From positions 40,637 through 104,636 of the forward strand of contig CAJEXL010000007.1 of NCBI GenBank assembly GCA_903994365.1: a stretch of 64,000 nt of DNA, in the 5' to 3' direction. Made by a program: the position numbers and the translations under genes. This document shows positions 47,188-56,462 of this stretch, piece by piece (positions within the stretch are counted from its first letter, which is position 1; every line of letters starts with the position of its first letter). The stretch comes from an uncultured Chlorobiaceae bacterium (GTDB taxonomy: Bacteria; Bacteroidota; Chlorobiia; Chlorobiales; Chlorobiaceae). The notes beneath the pieces are model-generated. The model did no database searches, had not been told where the DNA came from, and saw only the letters and a list, made by a program, of their open reading frames with translations.

Positions 47188-49071
47188 ATGGCCAGAATTG
47201 CAAGATTACCAGATACCGTTGCGAATAAAATTTCTGCCGGCGAAGTTGTGCAGCGTCCGGCTTCGGTTGTCAAAGAGTTGCTTGAAAACTCCATTGATGC
47301 TGGTGCCAGCAAGATAACGCTATCCATCAAAGATGCAGGGAAAGAGCTTATCAGGATTGTTGATAATGGTGCCGGAATGGTGCGGGAGGATGCGCTTCTG
47401 AGTGTGGAGCGTTTTGCAACCAGTAAAATTACTGGTGTTGGTGATCTTGATTCTCTGCAAAGTCTTGGCTTCAGGGGGGAGGCGCTTGCAAGTATCTCTT
47501 CTATCTCGCATTTCGAACTGAAAACCCGTACAGCACAAGAGAGGCTTGGGCTCAAACTCCGGTACGAGGGCGGAGTTCTTGCCGGGGAGTCAGAGGTGCA
47601 GGGAGAGCAGGGGACGACAATCAGCGTCAGAAACCTCTTTTTCAATGTGCCGGCGCGTCGTAAATTCCTGAAATCCAATGCAACCGAGTACAGCCATATT
47701 TATGAAATTGCCAAATCGTTTGCTTTGGCATATCCGGAAATTGAGTGGAGTATGTACAGTGACGATGAGGAGCTTTTTCATCTCAAGAGCCCGAATATTC
47801 CGGAACGGCTTAATGTTTTTTATGGGGATGATTTTGCGGCAAGTATGATTGAACTCTCCGACGAGAATGATTACCTCTCAATCAAGGGATTTCTTGGTAA
47901 GCCAGCCATGCAGAAACGACGGAAACTTGATCAATATTTTTTTGTCAATCGTCGGCTTGTTCAGAACCGGATGCTTTCACAGGCGGTGCAGCAGGCCTAT
48001 GGTGATCTGCTTGTCGAACGTCAGACCCCCTTTGTGCTCCTTTTTCTTTCGATTGATCCCTCTCGCATTGACGTGAACGTGCATCCGGCAAAGCTTGAGA
48101 TCAAGTTTGATGATGAGCGCAATGTGCGTAACATGTTTTATCCGGTTATAAAGCGGACTATCCAGTTGCACGATTTTTCTCCTGACATGGTGGTTACAGA
48201 GAACGAATCATCCCTCTTGGGCTCTTTTCAGCCATCGCCCTCCCGGAAATTTTCTTTTCCTGATATTCCGCATCGTCTTTCGACGACGGATGATCTTTAT
48301 CGAAATTATCGCGAAGGTTCTTATCCTGAACCCGTTGCGCCAAGGGTGTCGCCATGGCATCAGCCTGAAATATCTCCAAATGCCGAGCCCTCAACGGGAT
48401 TCGTTGCCCTGGAGCGTGAGTTGCGGGATGGGAGTGAACAGTTGGCCTCTGTGCTGCTCTCTCCAATCTATGAAGATGACGTTGTTCCAAATCCGAAAGA
48501 TTCAGAACCGAAAATATGGCAGTTGCACAATAAGTACCTGATTTGCCAGATCAAGACCGGCTTGATGATTATTGATCAGCACGTGGCGCATGAACGGGTG
48601 CTGTATGAACGTGCTGTCGATGTCATGAACCAGAGTGTCCCGAATTCCCAGCAGTTGCTTTTTCCCCAGAAAGTGGAGTTTCGTTCCTGGGAGTACGAGC
48701 TGTTTGAGGAGATTCGTGACGATCTCTACCGGCTTGGCTTTAATCTGCGGTTGTTTGGCAATAAAACCATCATGATCGAAGGGGTTCCCCAGGATGTGAA
48801 GCCGGGTACTGAGGTGACGATTTTACAGGATATGATTGCCGAATTTCAGGAGAATGCCTCAAAGCTGAAGCTTGACAAGCGCGACAATCTGGCAAAGTCG
48901 TACTCGTGCCGAAATGCCATCATGGCAGGTCAAAGACTCTCGCTTGAAGAGATGCGTTCACTGATTGACAATCTCTTTGCTACCCGTGAGCCCTACTCCT
49001 GCCCGCACGGCAGGCCGGTCATTATAAAGCTCTCCCTTGACCAGCTTGACAAGATGTTCGGGAGAAAATAA
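47188..49071 (+). CDS. mutL: DNA mismatch repair protein MutL, endonuclease type
   Basis: 627 residues. The GHKL ATPase domain has ENSIDAGAS, IVDNGAGM, RFATSKI and GFRGEALASI. The C-terminal domain has a metal-binding nuclease motif, DQHVAHERVLYE, which differs from the consensus DQHAX2EX4E by Ala to Val, plus SCRNAIMAG and SCPHGRP. This marks it as the nicking MutL found in bacteria without MutH. It lies downstream of cinA. Confidence 0.94.
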   Translation: MARIARLPDTVANKISAGEVVQRPASVVKELLENSIDAGASKITLSIKDAGKELIRIVDNGAGMVREDALLSVERFATSKITGVGDLDSLQSLGFRGEALASISSISHFELKTRTAQERLGLKLRYEGGVLAGESEVQGEQGTTISVRNLFFNVPARRKFLKSNATEYSHIYEIAKSFALAYPEIEWSMYSDDEELFHLKSPNIPERLNVFYGDDFAASMIELSDENDYLSIKGFLGKPAMQKRRKLDQYFFVNRRLVQNRMLSQAVQQAYGDLLVERQTPFVLLFLSIDPSRIDVNVHPAKLEIKFDDERNVRNMFYPVIKRTIQLHDFSPDMVVTENESSLLGSFQPSPSRKFSFPDIPHRLSTTDDLYRNYREGSYPEPVAPRVSPWHQPEISPNAEPSTGFVALERELRDGSEQLASVLLSPIYEDDVVPNPKDSEPKIWQLHNKYLICQIKTGLMIIDQHVAHERVLYERAVDVMNQSVPNSQQLLFPQKVEFRSWEYELFEEIRDDLYRLGFNLRLFGNKTIMIEGVPQDVKPGTEVTILQDMIAEFQENASKLKLDKRDNLAKSYSCRNAIMAGQRLSLEEMRSLIDNLFATREPYSCPHGRPVIIKLSLDQLDKMFGRK

Positions 49072-49153
49072 CTGGCCTTCCATTTTCGGCTTCACTCATC
49101 TTGCAGGGGTATTTCATTGTCCGGGGTACCTCTTTTTGCTGTTCAGGGCAAAA

Positions 49154-49190
49154 CAAAAGCCCCTGCCAATTTTGAAAGCAGGGGCTTTTG
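49154..49190. terminator. bidirectional terminator hairpin between mutL and the outer-membrane gene
   Basis: CAAAAGCCCCTGC (49154-49166) pairs perfectly with GCAGGGGCTTTTG (49178-49190) around an 11-base loop. The stem ends in A4/T4, so it can act on either strand, for mutL (+) and for the convergent beta-barrel gene (-). Confidence 0.88.
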
Positions 49191-49213
49191 TGAAGAATCC
49201 ATCGACGAATGAA

Positions 49214-50707
49214 TCAGAAGGAGAAACTCATGGAGGCATTAACTTTTACCTCTCTCGGAAGCTCGTTGCCATCAATGGTAAAGGTATTGGTGGCCATGGC
49301 GCCATCAACATCAAGCAAAAAGAGCTTGAAGCCAGCAGTTAAGACGCTGCCATTTGATTGGGCAAGATTTTTGTAAGCTCCGCCACGCACTTTCAGCCAC
49401 GATGCAGGTTTTACCTCAAAACCGCCACCAAAGTTTCTGCTTTTGATTGAACTTCCCACGACAGAACCTGGAGCGACAGTATCATTCTCTGATAAATCAA
49501 GATCGGCTGCCAGGGTCATCCATCCGACTGGCTCAATGGCAACACCGGTACGAATCTGTGGTTTCAGCTCAACAGCGCTGCCAGCGACTCTTTCCGATAA
49601 TTCTATTTTGTCTGTGGATGTATTGTACTTAGGAGTGAAATAGTCTGGAGCCTCAAATTTAGGAGAGTTGATGTTTTTGGCTACAAGACCGATGTTGAGC
49701 CAATTCTCATATTTGTACAGGGCACCGATGTCAATACCGATTGCCGAAGAGCTTTTTTTGTTTTCGGTGATATCGTTGATGATATCTTTTGCGTCAACAT
49801 TATCTTGCCCGTTGACCAGTAATACCTCATTCTGATAGACCGTGCCTTTAATTACCTTGCCTGTAATACCAAGGCCAAGTTTACCTTTTTTACCAATATC
49901 AAAGGGATGACCGTACGATAAAGGAATTTCGATATACTGGAATGCTTTGGTCATAACGCTGGTGGTATTTTTATTCAGCGTATTGGTGTTAGCACCAGTA
50001 AGTTGAGGAAAGGTTGCATTTATTGTCGAAAATGCAGTTGCCGGGTCAATTCCGCTGTCTTTCAACTGCGTATCAATAGCACTGGCTAATTTATCAGAGT
50101 GTGCTGAAGTTAATGCGTCAAATTGTGCCTGTGAAAAATATACGGGTGTTGTATAGGCGGTCGTGGCTGCTGCGGCAGTAACTAAATCCGTAACAGTAAG
50201 AGTTGTACCGGCTACTTCTGTGTTTGGACGAATATTATCCATGTCAGCTACTGGCTGAACATAGCCTTCCATTCCGCCATAAATGCCGAATGAGATGTTT
50301 TTAATGGAAAAGCTTACCGGCGCAATAACATTTATGGCAATATTTCCCTGACGGGTTTTGATGTCATTAAGAATAGAGAGTGTTTTTACCACATCACCGA
50401 CTTCCTTGGCACCTGCCGATGTGGTATTGAAGTCTTTGACATTGTCAAAATCAATCGTTGAAAGAAGATCAATATTTTCTGTCAGACCATCACTTGCTCG
50501 TATGCCAAATCCAGCGCCAGCATTGACGGCAAGGGTGGATTTGCTGAATGCCGCGCCAGCAGGGTTCCAGTATGAGGTTAATGCTCCGTTATTTCGGGCT
50601 ACACCTGCACCACCAATACCCACCGAGCCAGGTGTCTGGAATTCTACCCCTTCAGCGACGAGAGGCATTGTGAGTGCCAAAGAGACAACAGCCAACATTT
50701 TTTTCAT
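49214..50707 (-). CDS. outer-membrane beta-barrel protein (OmpP1/FadL or TraF-like)
   Basis: 497 residues. The ATG at 50707 has GGAG 6 bases upstream; the ATG at 50719 overlaps that site. A signal peptide (MKKMLAVVSLALTMPLVAEG) is followed by VGIGGAGVARNNGALTSYWNPAGAAF, a start typical of FadL/OmpP1 and TraF-like barrels. Alternating strand patterns continue to a C-terminal Phe (ASMSFSF), the usual end of outer-membrane barrels. About 100 residues (roughly 165-265) rich in Thr, Ala and Asn look like an extra domain or large loop. Substrate is unknown. Confidence 0.75.
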   Translation of the reverse strand: MKKMLAVVSLALTMPLVAEGVEFQTPGSVGIGGAGVARNNGALTSYWNPAGAAFSKSTLAVNAGAGFGIRASDGLTENIDLLSTIDFDNVKDFNTTSAGAKEVGDVVKTLSILNDIKTRQGNIAINVIAPVSFSIKNISFGIYGGMEGYVQPVADMDNIRPNTEVAGTTLTVTDLVTAAAATTAYTTPVYFSQAQFDALTSAHSDKLASAIDTQLKDSGIDPATAFSTINATFPQLTGANTNTLNKNTTSVMTKAFQYIEIPLSYGHPFDIGKKGKLGLGITGKVIKGTVYQNEVLLVNGQDNVDAKDIINDITENKKSSSAIGIDIGALYKYENWLNIGLVAKNINSPKFEAPDYFTPKYNTSTDKIELSERVAGSAVELKPQIRTGVAIEPVGWMTLAADLDLSENDTVAPGSVVGSSIKSRNFGGGFEVKPASWLKVRGGAYKNLAQSNGSVLTAGFKLFLLDVDGAMATNTFTIDGNELPREVKVNASMSFSF

Positions 50708-51011
50708 ACGAGACTCCATTGATTTGAATTTTTTGGAAGAGAACGAAAATTATTGTCACCCGTACATTCTGATCAGTTTCAGAATGATATCCGTACAATT
50801 CAGAAAAAGGTTAAATTTATAACCATAAATTTAACCTGAAAATAGCTATTTTATCGGTAAAAAAACAAGTAAATGTAAGGTGTCAGGCTGTTTTGTTTCC
50901 CCGGGGAGTCTACCAAGCGGTTTGGCTGAGATTAGTGGATGGGTATCTCCGGAATATTGAAAAAAAGTTTTCTTTTCATTACATTCAGTTGCATCATTGC
51001 ACAGCATTTTT
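50708..51011. promoter_or_regulatory. intergenic region upstream of the outer-membrane gene with two inverted repeats
   Basis: 304 bases without a gene. CATTCTGA (50765-50772) and TCAGAATG (50779-50786) form one inverted repeat. AGGTTAAATTTAT (50808-50820) and ATAAATTTAACCT (50825-50837) form a perfect 13-base inverted repeat with a 4-base loop. The heptamer CCGTACA occurs at 50760-50766 and 50791-50797. These lie 58 to 130 bases upstream of the ATG of the barrel gene and could be operators. The remaining part holds the start of the tRNA-Arg transcript. Confidence 0.55.
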
Positions 51012-51084
51012 GCCCTTGTAGCTCAGTGGATAGAGCAACAGTTTCCTAAACTGTAGGTCGGCGGTTCGAGTCTGCCCGAGGGCA
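51012..51084 (+). tRNA. tRNA-Arg (anticodon CCT)
   Basis: 73 bases fold as a full cloverleaf. Acceptor GCCCTTG/CGAGGGC has one T-G pair and discriminator A. The D arm is GCTCAGTGGATAGAGC. The anticodon stem ACAGT/ACTGT has loop TTCCTAA (anticodon CCT). The T arm is GGCGG-TTCGAGT-CTGCC. It reads AGG codons. CCA is not encoded. Confidence 0.95.
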
Positions 51085-51136
51085 CTTTTCTCTGAGCGGT
51101 TCGCGTTTTAGCATCACCCTCTTTTCCTATAGCATT

Positions 51137-52069
51137 GTGTCCAAGGCGCGAGCCAAACATAAAAAGCCTCTCAGAGTAATTTTTATTATTCTGTCGTTAC
51201 TCTTCGTGGGCGATATAGGGCGCTACTTTTTTTACCCGGATGTCGAGCGGCTTGTTGATGAAAATCCGGCAAAAACCGCTTTTATGGAGTACCGCGAGGT
51301 CGAGTGGCGGCAGAATGGGCTCTACGATAAAGAAATAGATCAAAAGTGGGTCTCGCTGCGCAAGGTTTCACAGAACCTCATCAAGGCGGTTTTGATTGCT
51401 GAGGACGACAAGTTCTGGCAGCATGAGGGGTTTGATTACAAGGCGATGGAACGGGCACTTGAAAAAAACATCCTTGCGAAAAAGTTCAAGATGGGTGGCA
51501 GTACCATCAGCCAGCAGCTTGCCAAAAATCTTTATCTCTCTCCGTCGAAAAATCCGGTGCGCAAAGTCAAGGAGGCTATTCTTACCTGGAGACTTGAAAA
51601 AGCACTCTCCAAACGACGCATCCTTGAACTCTATGTGAATGTGGCTGAATGGGGTGATGGTATTTTTGGCATCGGTCAGGCAGCCCGTCACTACTATGGT
51701 GTCAGCCCGGCTCAACTTTCGGCCGAGCAGGCATCAAAACTTGCAGCCATACTTCCTAACCCGATTCTCTTCTCTCCAACAGGTACCTCCCGCTATGTTC
51801 GCAATCGTTCCACTCTTATCTATGCCATTATGCGGAAGCGCGGTATTGTCATCCCTGATTACAAAGAGGTGATTATGGAATCAATTTCAGATACTACCGC
51901 TGTGGATTCGGTTGTAATAGGGGTGCCTGACTATCTGCTGGAGCAGGCAATCTCAGCGGATAGTAGCGGAGCCAAAGGCAAGGATGGTGAAAACACCATA
52001 AAAGACGGAAAGGATAGTAAAAATCCCTCTGAAGTTACAGAAGGGAAGGATCACAACGGAGTGCCCTGA
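51137..52069 (+). CDS. mtgA: monofunctional peptidoglycan glycosyltransferase
   Basis: 310 residues with a GTG start. A basic cytoplasmic end and one membrane helix (LRVIFIILSLLFVGDIGRYF) anchor it. The GT51 domain has AEDDKFWQHEGFDYKA with the catalytic Glu, then GGSTISQQLAKNLYLSP, KRRILELYVNVAEWGDGIFGIGQAARHYYG and LAAILPNP. It polymerises lipid II. The last 50 residues are a Lys/Asp/Gly-rich tail (GAKGKDGENTIKDGKDSKN) not seen in short MtgA proteins. Confidence 0.9.
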   Translation: MSKARAKHKKPLRVIFIILSLLFVGDIGRYFFYPDVERLVDENPAKTAFMEYREVEWRQNGLYDKEIDQKWVSLRKVSQNLIKAVLIAEDDKFWQHEGFDYKAMERALEKNILAKKFKMGGSTISQQLAKNLYLSPSKNPVRKVKEAILTWRLEKALSKRRILELYVNVAEWGDGIFGIGQAARHYYGVSPAQLSAEQASKLAAILPNPILFSPTGTSRYVRNRSTLIYAIMRKRGIVIPDYKEVIMESISDTTAVDSVVIGVPDYLLEQAISADSSGAKGKDGENTIKDGKDSKNPSEVTEGKDHNGVP

Positions 52070-52087
52070 ACGGGCACCATACCGCAG

Positions 52088-52114
52088 CAGGGAGATGCCG
52101 TTGCCATCTCCCTG
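52088..52114. terminator. hairpin after mtgA, terminator-like
   Basis: CAGGGAGATG (52088-52097) pairs perfectly with CATCTCCCTG (52105-52114) around a 7-base loop, 18 bases after the mtgA stop. No clear T run follows, so it is a weak or Rho-assisted terminator at best. Confidence 0.55.
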
Positions 52115-52173
52115 AAAATATATTGTCGAATGATTTCTCTCTCTTGAGCCAACCTGTCGACAAATATTTTTAT

Positions 52174-52332
52174 TTACTCCGGTTCAAATGATGATTTGTC
52201 CACTCCGCAGACAGGGCAAACCCACTCATCAGGAATATCTTCAAATGAAGTTCCTGGCGCTACTCCACCGTCGGGATCACCGATTTCGGGATCATAAACG
52301 TAGCCACAAGGCACACAAACCCACTTTTCCAT
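52174..52332 (-). CDS. rubredoxin
   Basis: 52 residues from the ATG at 52332 (the open frame extends to 52377). The four iron-binding cysteines are C6, C9, C39 and C42 ([11 protein letters not shown] and VCPVCGVDK). The core [21 protein letters not shown] is standard. Rubredoxins carry single electrons and in anaerobes often serve in oxygen or peroxide detoxification, or as electron acceptors for ferredoxin-linked enzymes. Confidence 0.95.
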   Translation of the reverse strand: MEKWVCVPCGYVYDPEIGDPDGGVAPGTSFEDIPDEWVCPVCGVDKSSFEPE

Positions 52333-52579
52333 AGCTGATTGATTGTATGATTGATAAAGAAAAACACACCGCATCAAAAGATAATACGAAAAAAATCACA
52401 CCTTCCGACAACTGGACAAATCCTGCTCTCTATAACAACGGTTTGGTGTGAAAAGTTTTTGTCTATTTAATGGTATAAACACCTCAAAAGTTAACTTTTT
52501 TGTTGCGGCTAAATTCGGGTGAGAGAGGAGCACCAACTCAGCTTCTGAATCTTTTTGTAATGATTATTAATAATTTCTC

Positions 52580-52888
52580 ATGGCACCATCACCCTACTCA
52601 AAATTTGACAACTCTGAATTAATCCTTCGTGATGAGCTTGCGATCGACCGCACAATTTTAGCCAATGAACGAACTCTTCTTGCCTATCTGCGTTCCGGGG
52701 TTTCTCTGATTATTGCTGGAGTTTCCATTATGCATTTCGCCCAGGTCGGCTGGTTCTGGTCAGTTGGCCTCGCCAGTATTCCGATTGGTCTTGTCACGGG
52801 AGTATTTGGTGTTTTTCGCTATCGCCTGATCAACAGATCTATAACCGTCGTACGAAGGCAGTTGCCAAGGATGAAAAATCCTGACTGA
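52580..52888 (+). CDS. DUF202 (YidH-like) membrane protein
   Basis: 102 residues. RTILANERTLLAYLRSGVSLIIAGVSI is the hallmark of DUF202. Two or three membrane helices follow (SGVSLIIAGVSIMHFAQVGWFW; GLASIPIGLVTGVFGVF). Function is unknown. It stands alone. Confidence 0.85.
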   Translation: MAPSPYSKFDNSELILRDELAIDRTILANERTLLAYLRSGVSLIIAGVSIMHFAQVGWFWSVGLASIPIGLVTGVFGVFRYRLINRSITVVRRQLPRMKNPD

Positions 52889-52923
52889 GTTTTACAGAGC
52901 ACTTTTTTAATGGATGCAATTGT

Positions 52924-53724
52924 TCATGTCATGGTAAAGCTCCCCTCATAGATAATTTTAGCAGGGCCTGTGAGGAAGACCTCATCCATATTTTCACTGA
53001 ACTGGACCTGAAGAATATCCCCGCTTTTCACGTTTACCTGAACGGTGGTGCCGCTTATCTTGCCCAGGCGGTGGCTCATAATGGCGGCGGCAACTGTTCC
53101 TGTGCCGCAAGCGAGTGTTTCATCTTCAACGCCGCGTTCAAAGGTGCGGATGGAGAGAGAGTCCGGAGAGGTGATCTCTATAAAGTTCACGTTGGTTCCT
53201 TCAGGAAAAATCTCTGTTTTGTGTCTGATAGCGCGTCCGATTTTGTTCACCATCACGTTGGGGAGATCATCAACATAAATAATGGCATGTGGTGATCCGG
53301 TATTGACGGAGTGGCAGAGAAAACCCTCAATATTCAAGTTATTTCTGAACCCGTGAGGCGCAAGCATCTGGAGCTTGACGGTTTCGTTGCTGGTAATCCA
53401 TGCGTCGTAGCGGTTGCCGTTAGCTTCAAAAGTATAGCTGTTAGCCCTTATGGAGGGAATTCCAGAGACGAAGGCGAACCAGGCGGCACATCGTCCACCG
53501 TTTCCGCACATTGAGCCATGAAAACCATCGGCGTTGTGAAAGTTCATGCTGAAGTCATACAGCGAGGATGGCTCAACAAGAATCAGTCCATCAGCACCGA
53601 TACCCGTTCTTCTTGTGCAGAGTTCCCTGATCTGCGTCGATGAAAGCGTAATCGAACGACTCCTGTTATCAATAACAATAAAGTCATTTCCTGCTCCGGA
53701 GAGTTTGCTGAAGTTGATCTTCAT
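52924..53724 (-). CDS. dapF: diaminopimelate epimerase
   Basis: 266 residues. The two catalytic cysteines are in MCGNGGRCAAW and ETLACGTGTVAAA. The start KINFSKLSGAGNDFIVIDNR and the RTFERGVEDETLACG stretch are family signatures. It makes meso-diaminopimelate for peptidoglycan and lysine. It is divergent from pscA. Confidence 0.96.
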   Translation of the reverse strand: MKINFSKLSGAGNDFIVIDNRSRSITLSSTQIRELCTRRTGIGADGLILVEPSSLYDFSMNFHNADGFHGSMCGNGGRCAAWFAFVSGIPSIRANSYTFEANGNRYDAWITSNETVKLQMLAPHGFRNNLNIEGFLCHSVNTGSPHAIIYVDDLPNVMVNKIGRAIRHKTEIFPEGTNVNFIEITSPDSLSIRTFERGVEDETLACGTGTVAAAIMSHRLGKISGTTVQVNVKSGDILQVQFSENMDEVFLTGPAKIIYEGSFTMT

Positions 53725-54137
53725 GCGGTGTAAAGTGTTCGGGATTTGAGAGTTCTTCTTGTCGCATCATGTTGGACTACAATGAGCACAAACAGGTGCC
53801 TCAAGCGCTTTAATACTGTATTATAAAACAATAGCGCATCAATGCGGGGGTAAAATTAATTTATTATTAAATAATTTTTCTTATTTTGTTCACTACTGTA
53901 TCAGGTGGTTTTCCTGACAGATTACTTTACTCAAGTTGATTGTTACTTTGTTTTTCTATAGATTCGAAGGTAGTGATCATGTGTAATGCGTGTTCAATCC
54001 GCTGGAGATACTGAAAAAATCGGTTCTTTTGGTGAAGTTGCTTTACCTTGTGGTTGTATGGCATTGCTTACGTGGCGCAATAGTTTTCTTTTTGGTTTCT
54101 TCAACCTGAATTATGTTCAAAAAAAGGAGAGAATACA
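53725..54137. promoter_or_regulatory. upstream region of the reaction-centre operon
   Basis: 413 bases between dapF (-) and pscA (+), AT-rich around 53850-53900. It must hold the pscAB promoter. One weak candidate is TTGATT (53936-53941) with TATAGAT (53957-53963), but its 15-base spacing is short. AAGGAGAG at 54124-54131 is the pscA ribosome binding site. I see no RNA gene or operator-like palindrome. Confidence 0.4.
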
Positions 54138-54395
54138 ATGGCTGAACAAGTGAATCCGGCAGGAGTCAAGCCAAAGGGCACTGTCCCACCACCCAAGGGG
54201 AACGCTCCTTCTCCCAAGGGCAATGGCGATGCGGTCGCACCATCTGTTATCAAGGAGCAGGATGCTATGGCTGAACAAGTGAATCCGGCAGGAGTCAAGC
54301 CAAAGGGCGCTGTTCCACCACCCAAGGGGAACGCTCCTTCTCCCAAGGGCAATGGCGCTGCGGTCGCACCATCTGTTATCAAGGAGCAAGATGCT
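54138..54395 (+). repeat. 129-bp tandem duplication inside pscA
   Basis: Copy 1 is 54138-54266 and copy 2 is 54267-54395. Each encodes 43 residues beginning MAEQVNPAGVKPKG and ending SVIKEQDA. Only two residues differ (Thr/Ala at position 15 and Asp/Ala at position 31 of the unit) plus a few silent changes. The unit is a multiple of three, so the frame is kept. It includes an internal AAGGAG (54252-54257) 9 bases before the second ATG. Confidence 0.95.
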
Positions 54396-56462
54396 TCGAA
54401 AATGAGGAGGTTCCTGTTCCAGCGAACAGAAACTCGCTCAACGAAGTGGTACCAGATTTTTGATACCGAAAAGATTGATGATGAGCAGGTTGTTGGTGCT
54501 CATCTTGCACTGCTTGGTGTTCTCGGTTTTCTGATGGCAATCTACTACATCTCCGGTATTCAGGTCTTCCCTTGGGGTGTCCCGGGTTTTCATGATAACT
54601 GGTTTTATTTGACGATCAAGCCAAGGATGGTCTCTCTTGGTATCGACACCTACAGCACGAAGACAGGGGATTTGGAGTTTGCGGCATCCAATCTTCTTGG
54701 CTGGGCCCTCCTTCATTTTGTTTCCGGTTCGATTCTTCTTTTCGGTGGATGGCGTCACTGGACTCACAACCTCACCAACCCCTTTACCGGACGTACGGGT
54801 AATTTCCGTGACTTCAGGTTCCTCGGCAAGTTTGGTGATATGGCGTTCAGTGGAATAAGTGCGAAGAGCTACAGAGAAGCATTGGGACCACATGCTGTTT
54901 ATATGTCACTTCTTTTTCTTGGCTGGGGTTTCTTGATGTGGTTTGTGCTTGGTTTTGCACCGATTCCTGACTTCCAGACAATTAATTCCGAGACATTCAT
55001 GTCTTTTGTTCTGGCCGTTATTTTCTTCGCTTGTGGCATTTACTGGTGGAACAATCCTCCGAATGCGGCAACCCATCTGAATGATGACATGAAGGCCGCC
55101 TTCTCGGTTCACCTCACGGCAATGGGTTATATCAGCATTGCATGTGGCTGCGTTGCATTTGTTGCTTTCCAGCAGCCATCGTTTGCTGCTTATTACAAGG
55201 AGCTCGACAACCTGGTCTTTTATCTTTATGGTGAGCCGTTCAACCGTGTGAGCTATAATTTCGTTCAGGAGGGTGGCAGGATTATTTCAGGTTCCAAGGA
55301 GTTTGCCGATTTTGAGGCTTTTGCTATTCTTCCAAAGAATGGAGCTTCATTCGGAATGTCCAGGACCGTCATTAACCTCATAACCTTCAATCATATCATC
55401 TGCGGTGTTCTCTATGTCTTCGCAGGTGTCTATCATGGCGGTCAGTATCTCCTTAAAATTCAGCTCAATGGTCTTTACAGCCAGATCAAGTCTGTCTTTA
55501 TTACCAAGGGTCGTGATCAGGAGGTACAGGTAAAGATTCTTGGTACGGTTATGGCGCTCTGCTTTGCCACCATGCTCTCAGTCTACGCTGTTATCGTTTG
55601 GAATACTATTTGTGAACTGAATCTGTTTGGTACCAACATTTTGATGTCGTTCTACTGGCTGAAACCACTTCCAATGTTCCAGTGGATGTTCAGGGATCCA
55701 AGTATCAACGACTGGGTTATGGTCCATGTTATTGTTGCAGGTTCGCTTTTCTCGTTGATTGCCTTGGTACGTATCGCCTTCTTTTCGCACACGTCACCAC
55801 TTTGGGACGATCTGGGCCTTAAGAAGAACTCCTATTCTTTCCCTTGTCTTGGCCCTGTCTATGGCGGAACATGCGGCGTATCCATCCAGGATCAGCTTTG
55901 GTTTGCGATGTTGTGGGGAATCAAGGGTCTCTCTGCAGTTTGCTGGTATATTGATGGCGCATGGATTGCATCCATGATGTATGGTGTGCCTGCTGCTGAT
56001 GCAAAGGCATGGGATTCTGTTGCCCATCTTGCTCACCACTATACGTCCGGTATTTTCTACTATTTCTGGACAGAGACTGTGACCATCTTCTCGAGTTCAC
56101 ATCTTTCAACCATTCTGATGATTGGTCACCTTGTGTGGTTTATCAGCTTTGCTGTATGGTTTGAGGATCGTGGTTCGCGTCTTGAAGGTGCTGACATTCA
56201 GACAAGGACTATCCGCTGGTTTGGAAAGAAATTCCTTAACCGTGATGTTAATTTCCGCTTCCCGGTACTGACGATTTCTGATTCGAAGATGGCTGGTACG
56301 TTCCTTTATTTTGGTGGTGTTTTCATGCTGGTGTTTCTTTTCATTGGCAACGGCTTTTATCAGACTGACTCTCCATTGCCCCCCCAGGTTGGTGATGCCG
56401 CCTTGTCAGGCCAGGTTATGTTGACGCAGGTTGTTGACTATCTGGTGAAGTTGATTGCTTGA
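54138..56462 (+). CDS. pscA: P840 photosynthetic reaction centre core subunit PscA
   Basis: A 774-residue membrane protein with about 11 helices, the homodimeric type I reaction-centre core of green sulfur bacteria. The F_X [4Fe-4S] loop is intact (C570 and C579 in FPCLGPVYGGTCG). Conserved stretches such as RRFLFQRTETRSTKWYQIFD and GGWRHWTHNLTNPFTGR are unmistakable. The known Chlorobaculum tepidum protein, as I recall it, has 731 residues. The excess of 43 equals one extra copy of the first 43 codons: residues 1-43 and 44-86 are near-identical. A second ATG at 54267 with AAGGAG upstream could also serve as start. pscB follows after 92 bases. Confidence 0.97.
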   Translation: MAEQVNPAGVKPKGTVPPPKGNAPSPKGNGDAVAPSVIKEQDAMAEQVNPAGVKPKGAVPPPKGNAPSPKGNGAAVAPSVIKEQDASKMRRFLFQRTETRSTKWYQIFDTEKIDDEQVVGAHLALLGVLGFLMAIYYISGIQVFPWGVPGFHDNWFYLTIKPRMVSLGIDTYSTKTGDLEFAASNLLGWALLHFVSGSILLFGGWRHWTHNLTNPFTGRTGNFRDFRFLGKFGDMAFSGISAKSYREALGPHAVYMSLLFLGWGFLMWFVLGFAPIPDFQTINSETFMSFVLAVIFFACGIYWWNNPPNAATHLNDDMKAAFSVHLTAMGYISIACGCVAFVAFQQPSFAAYYKELDNLVFYLYGEPFNRVSYNFVQEGGRIISGSKEFADFEAFAILPKNGASFGMSRTVINLITFNHIICGVLYVFAGVYHGGQYLLKIQLNGLYSQIKSVFITKGRDQEVQVKILGTVMALCFATMLSVYAVIVWNTICELNLFGTNILMSFYWLKPLPMFQWMFRDPSINDWVMVHVIVAGSLFSLIALVRIAFFSHTSPLWDDLGLKKNSYSFPCLGPVYGGTCGVSIQDQLWFAMLWGIKGLSAVCWYIDGAWIASMMYGVPAADAKAWDSVAHLAHHYTSGIFYYFWTETVTIFSSSHLSTILMIGHLVWFISFAVWFEDRGSRLEGADIQTRTIRWFGKKFLNRDVNFRFPVLTISDSKMAGTFLYFGGVFMLVFLFIGNGFYQTDSPLPPQVGDAALSGQVMLTQVVDYLVKLIA

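Noticed and set aside
54101..54389. Two overlapping minus-strand frames with an internal repeat
   Set aside because: They are mirror images of the duplicated pscA N-terminus; the repeat is explained by the 129-bp duplication in the sense gene.
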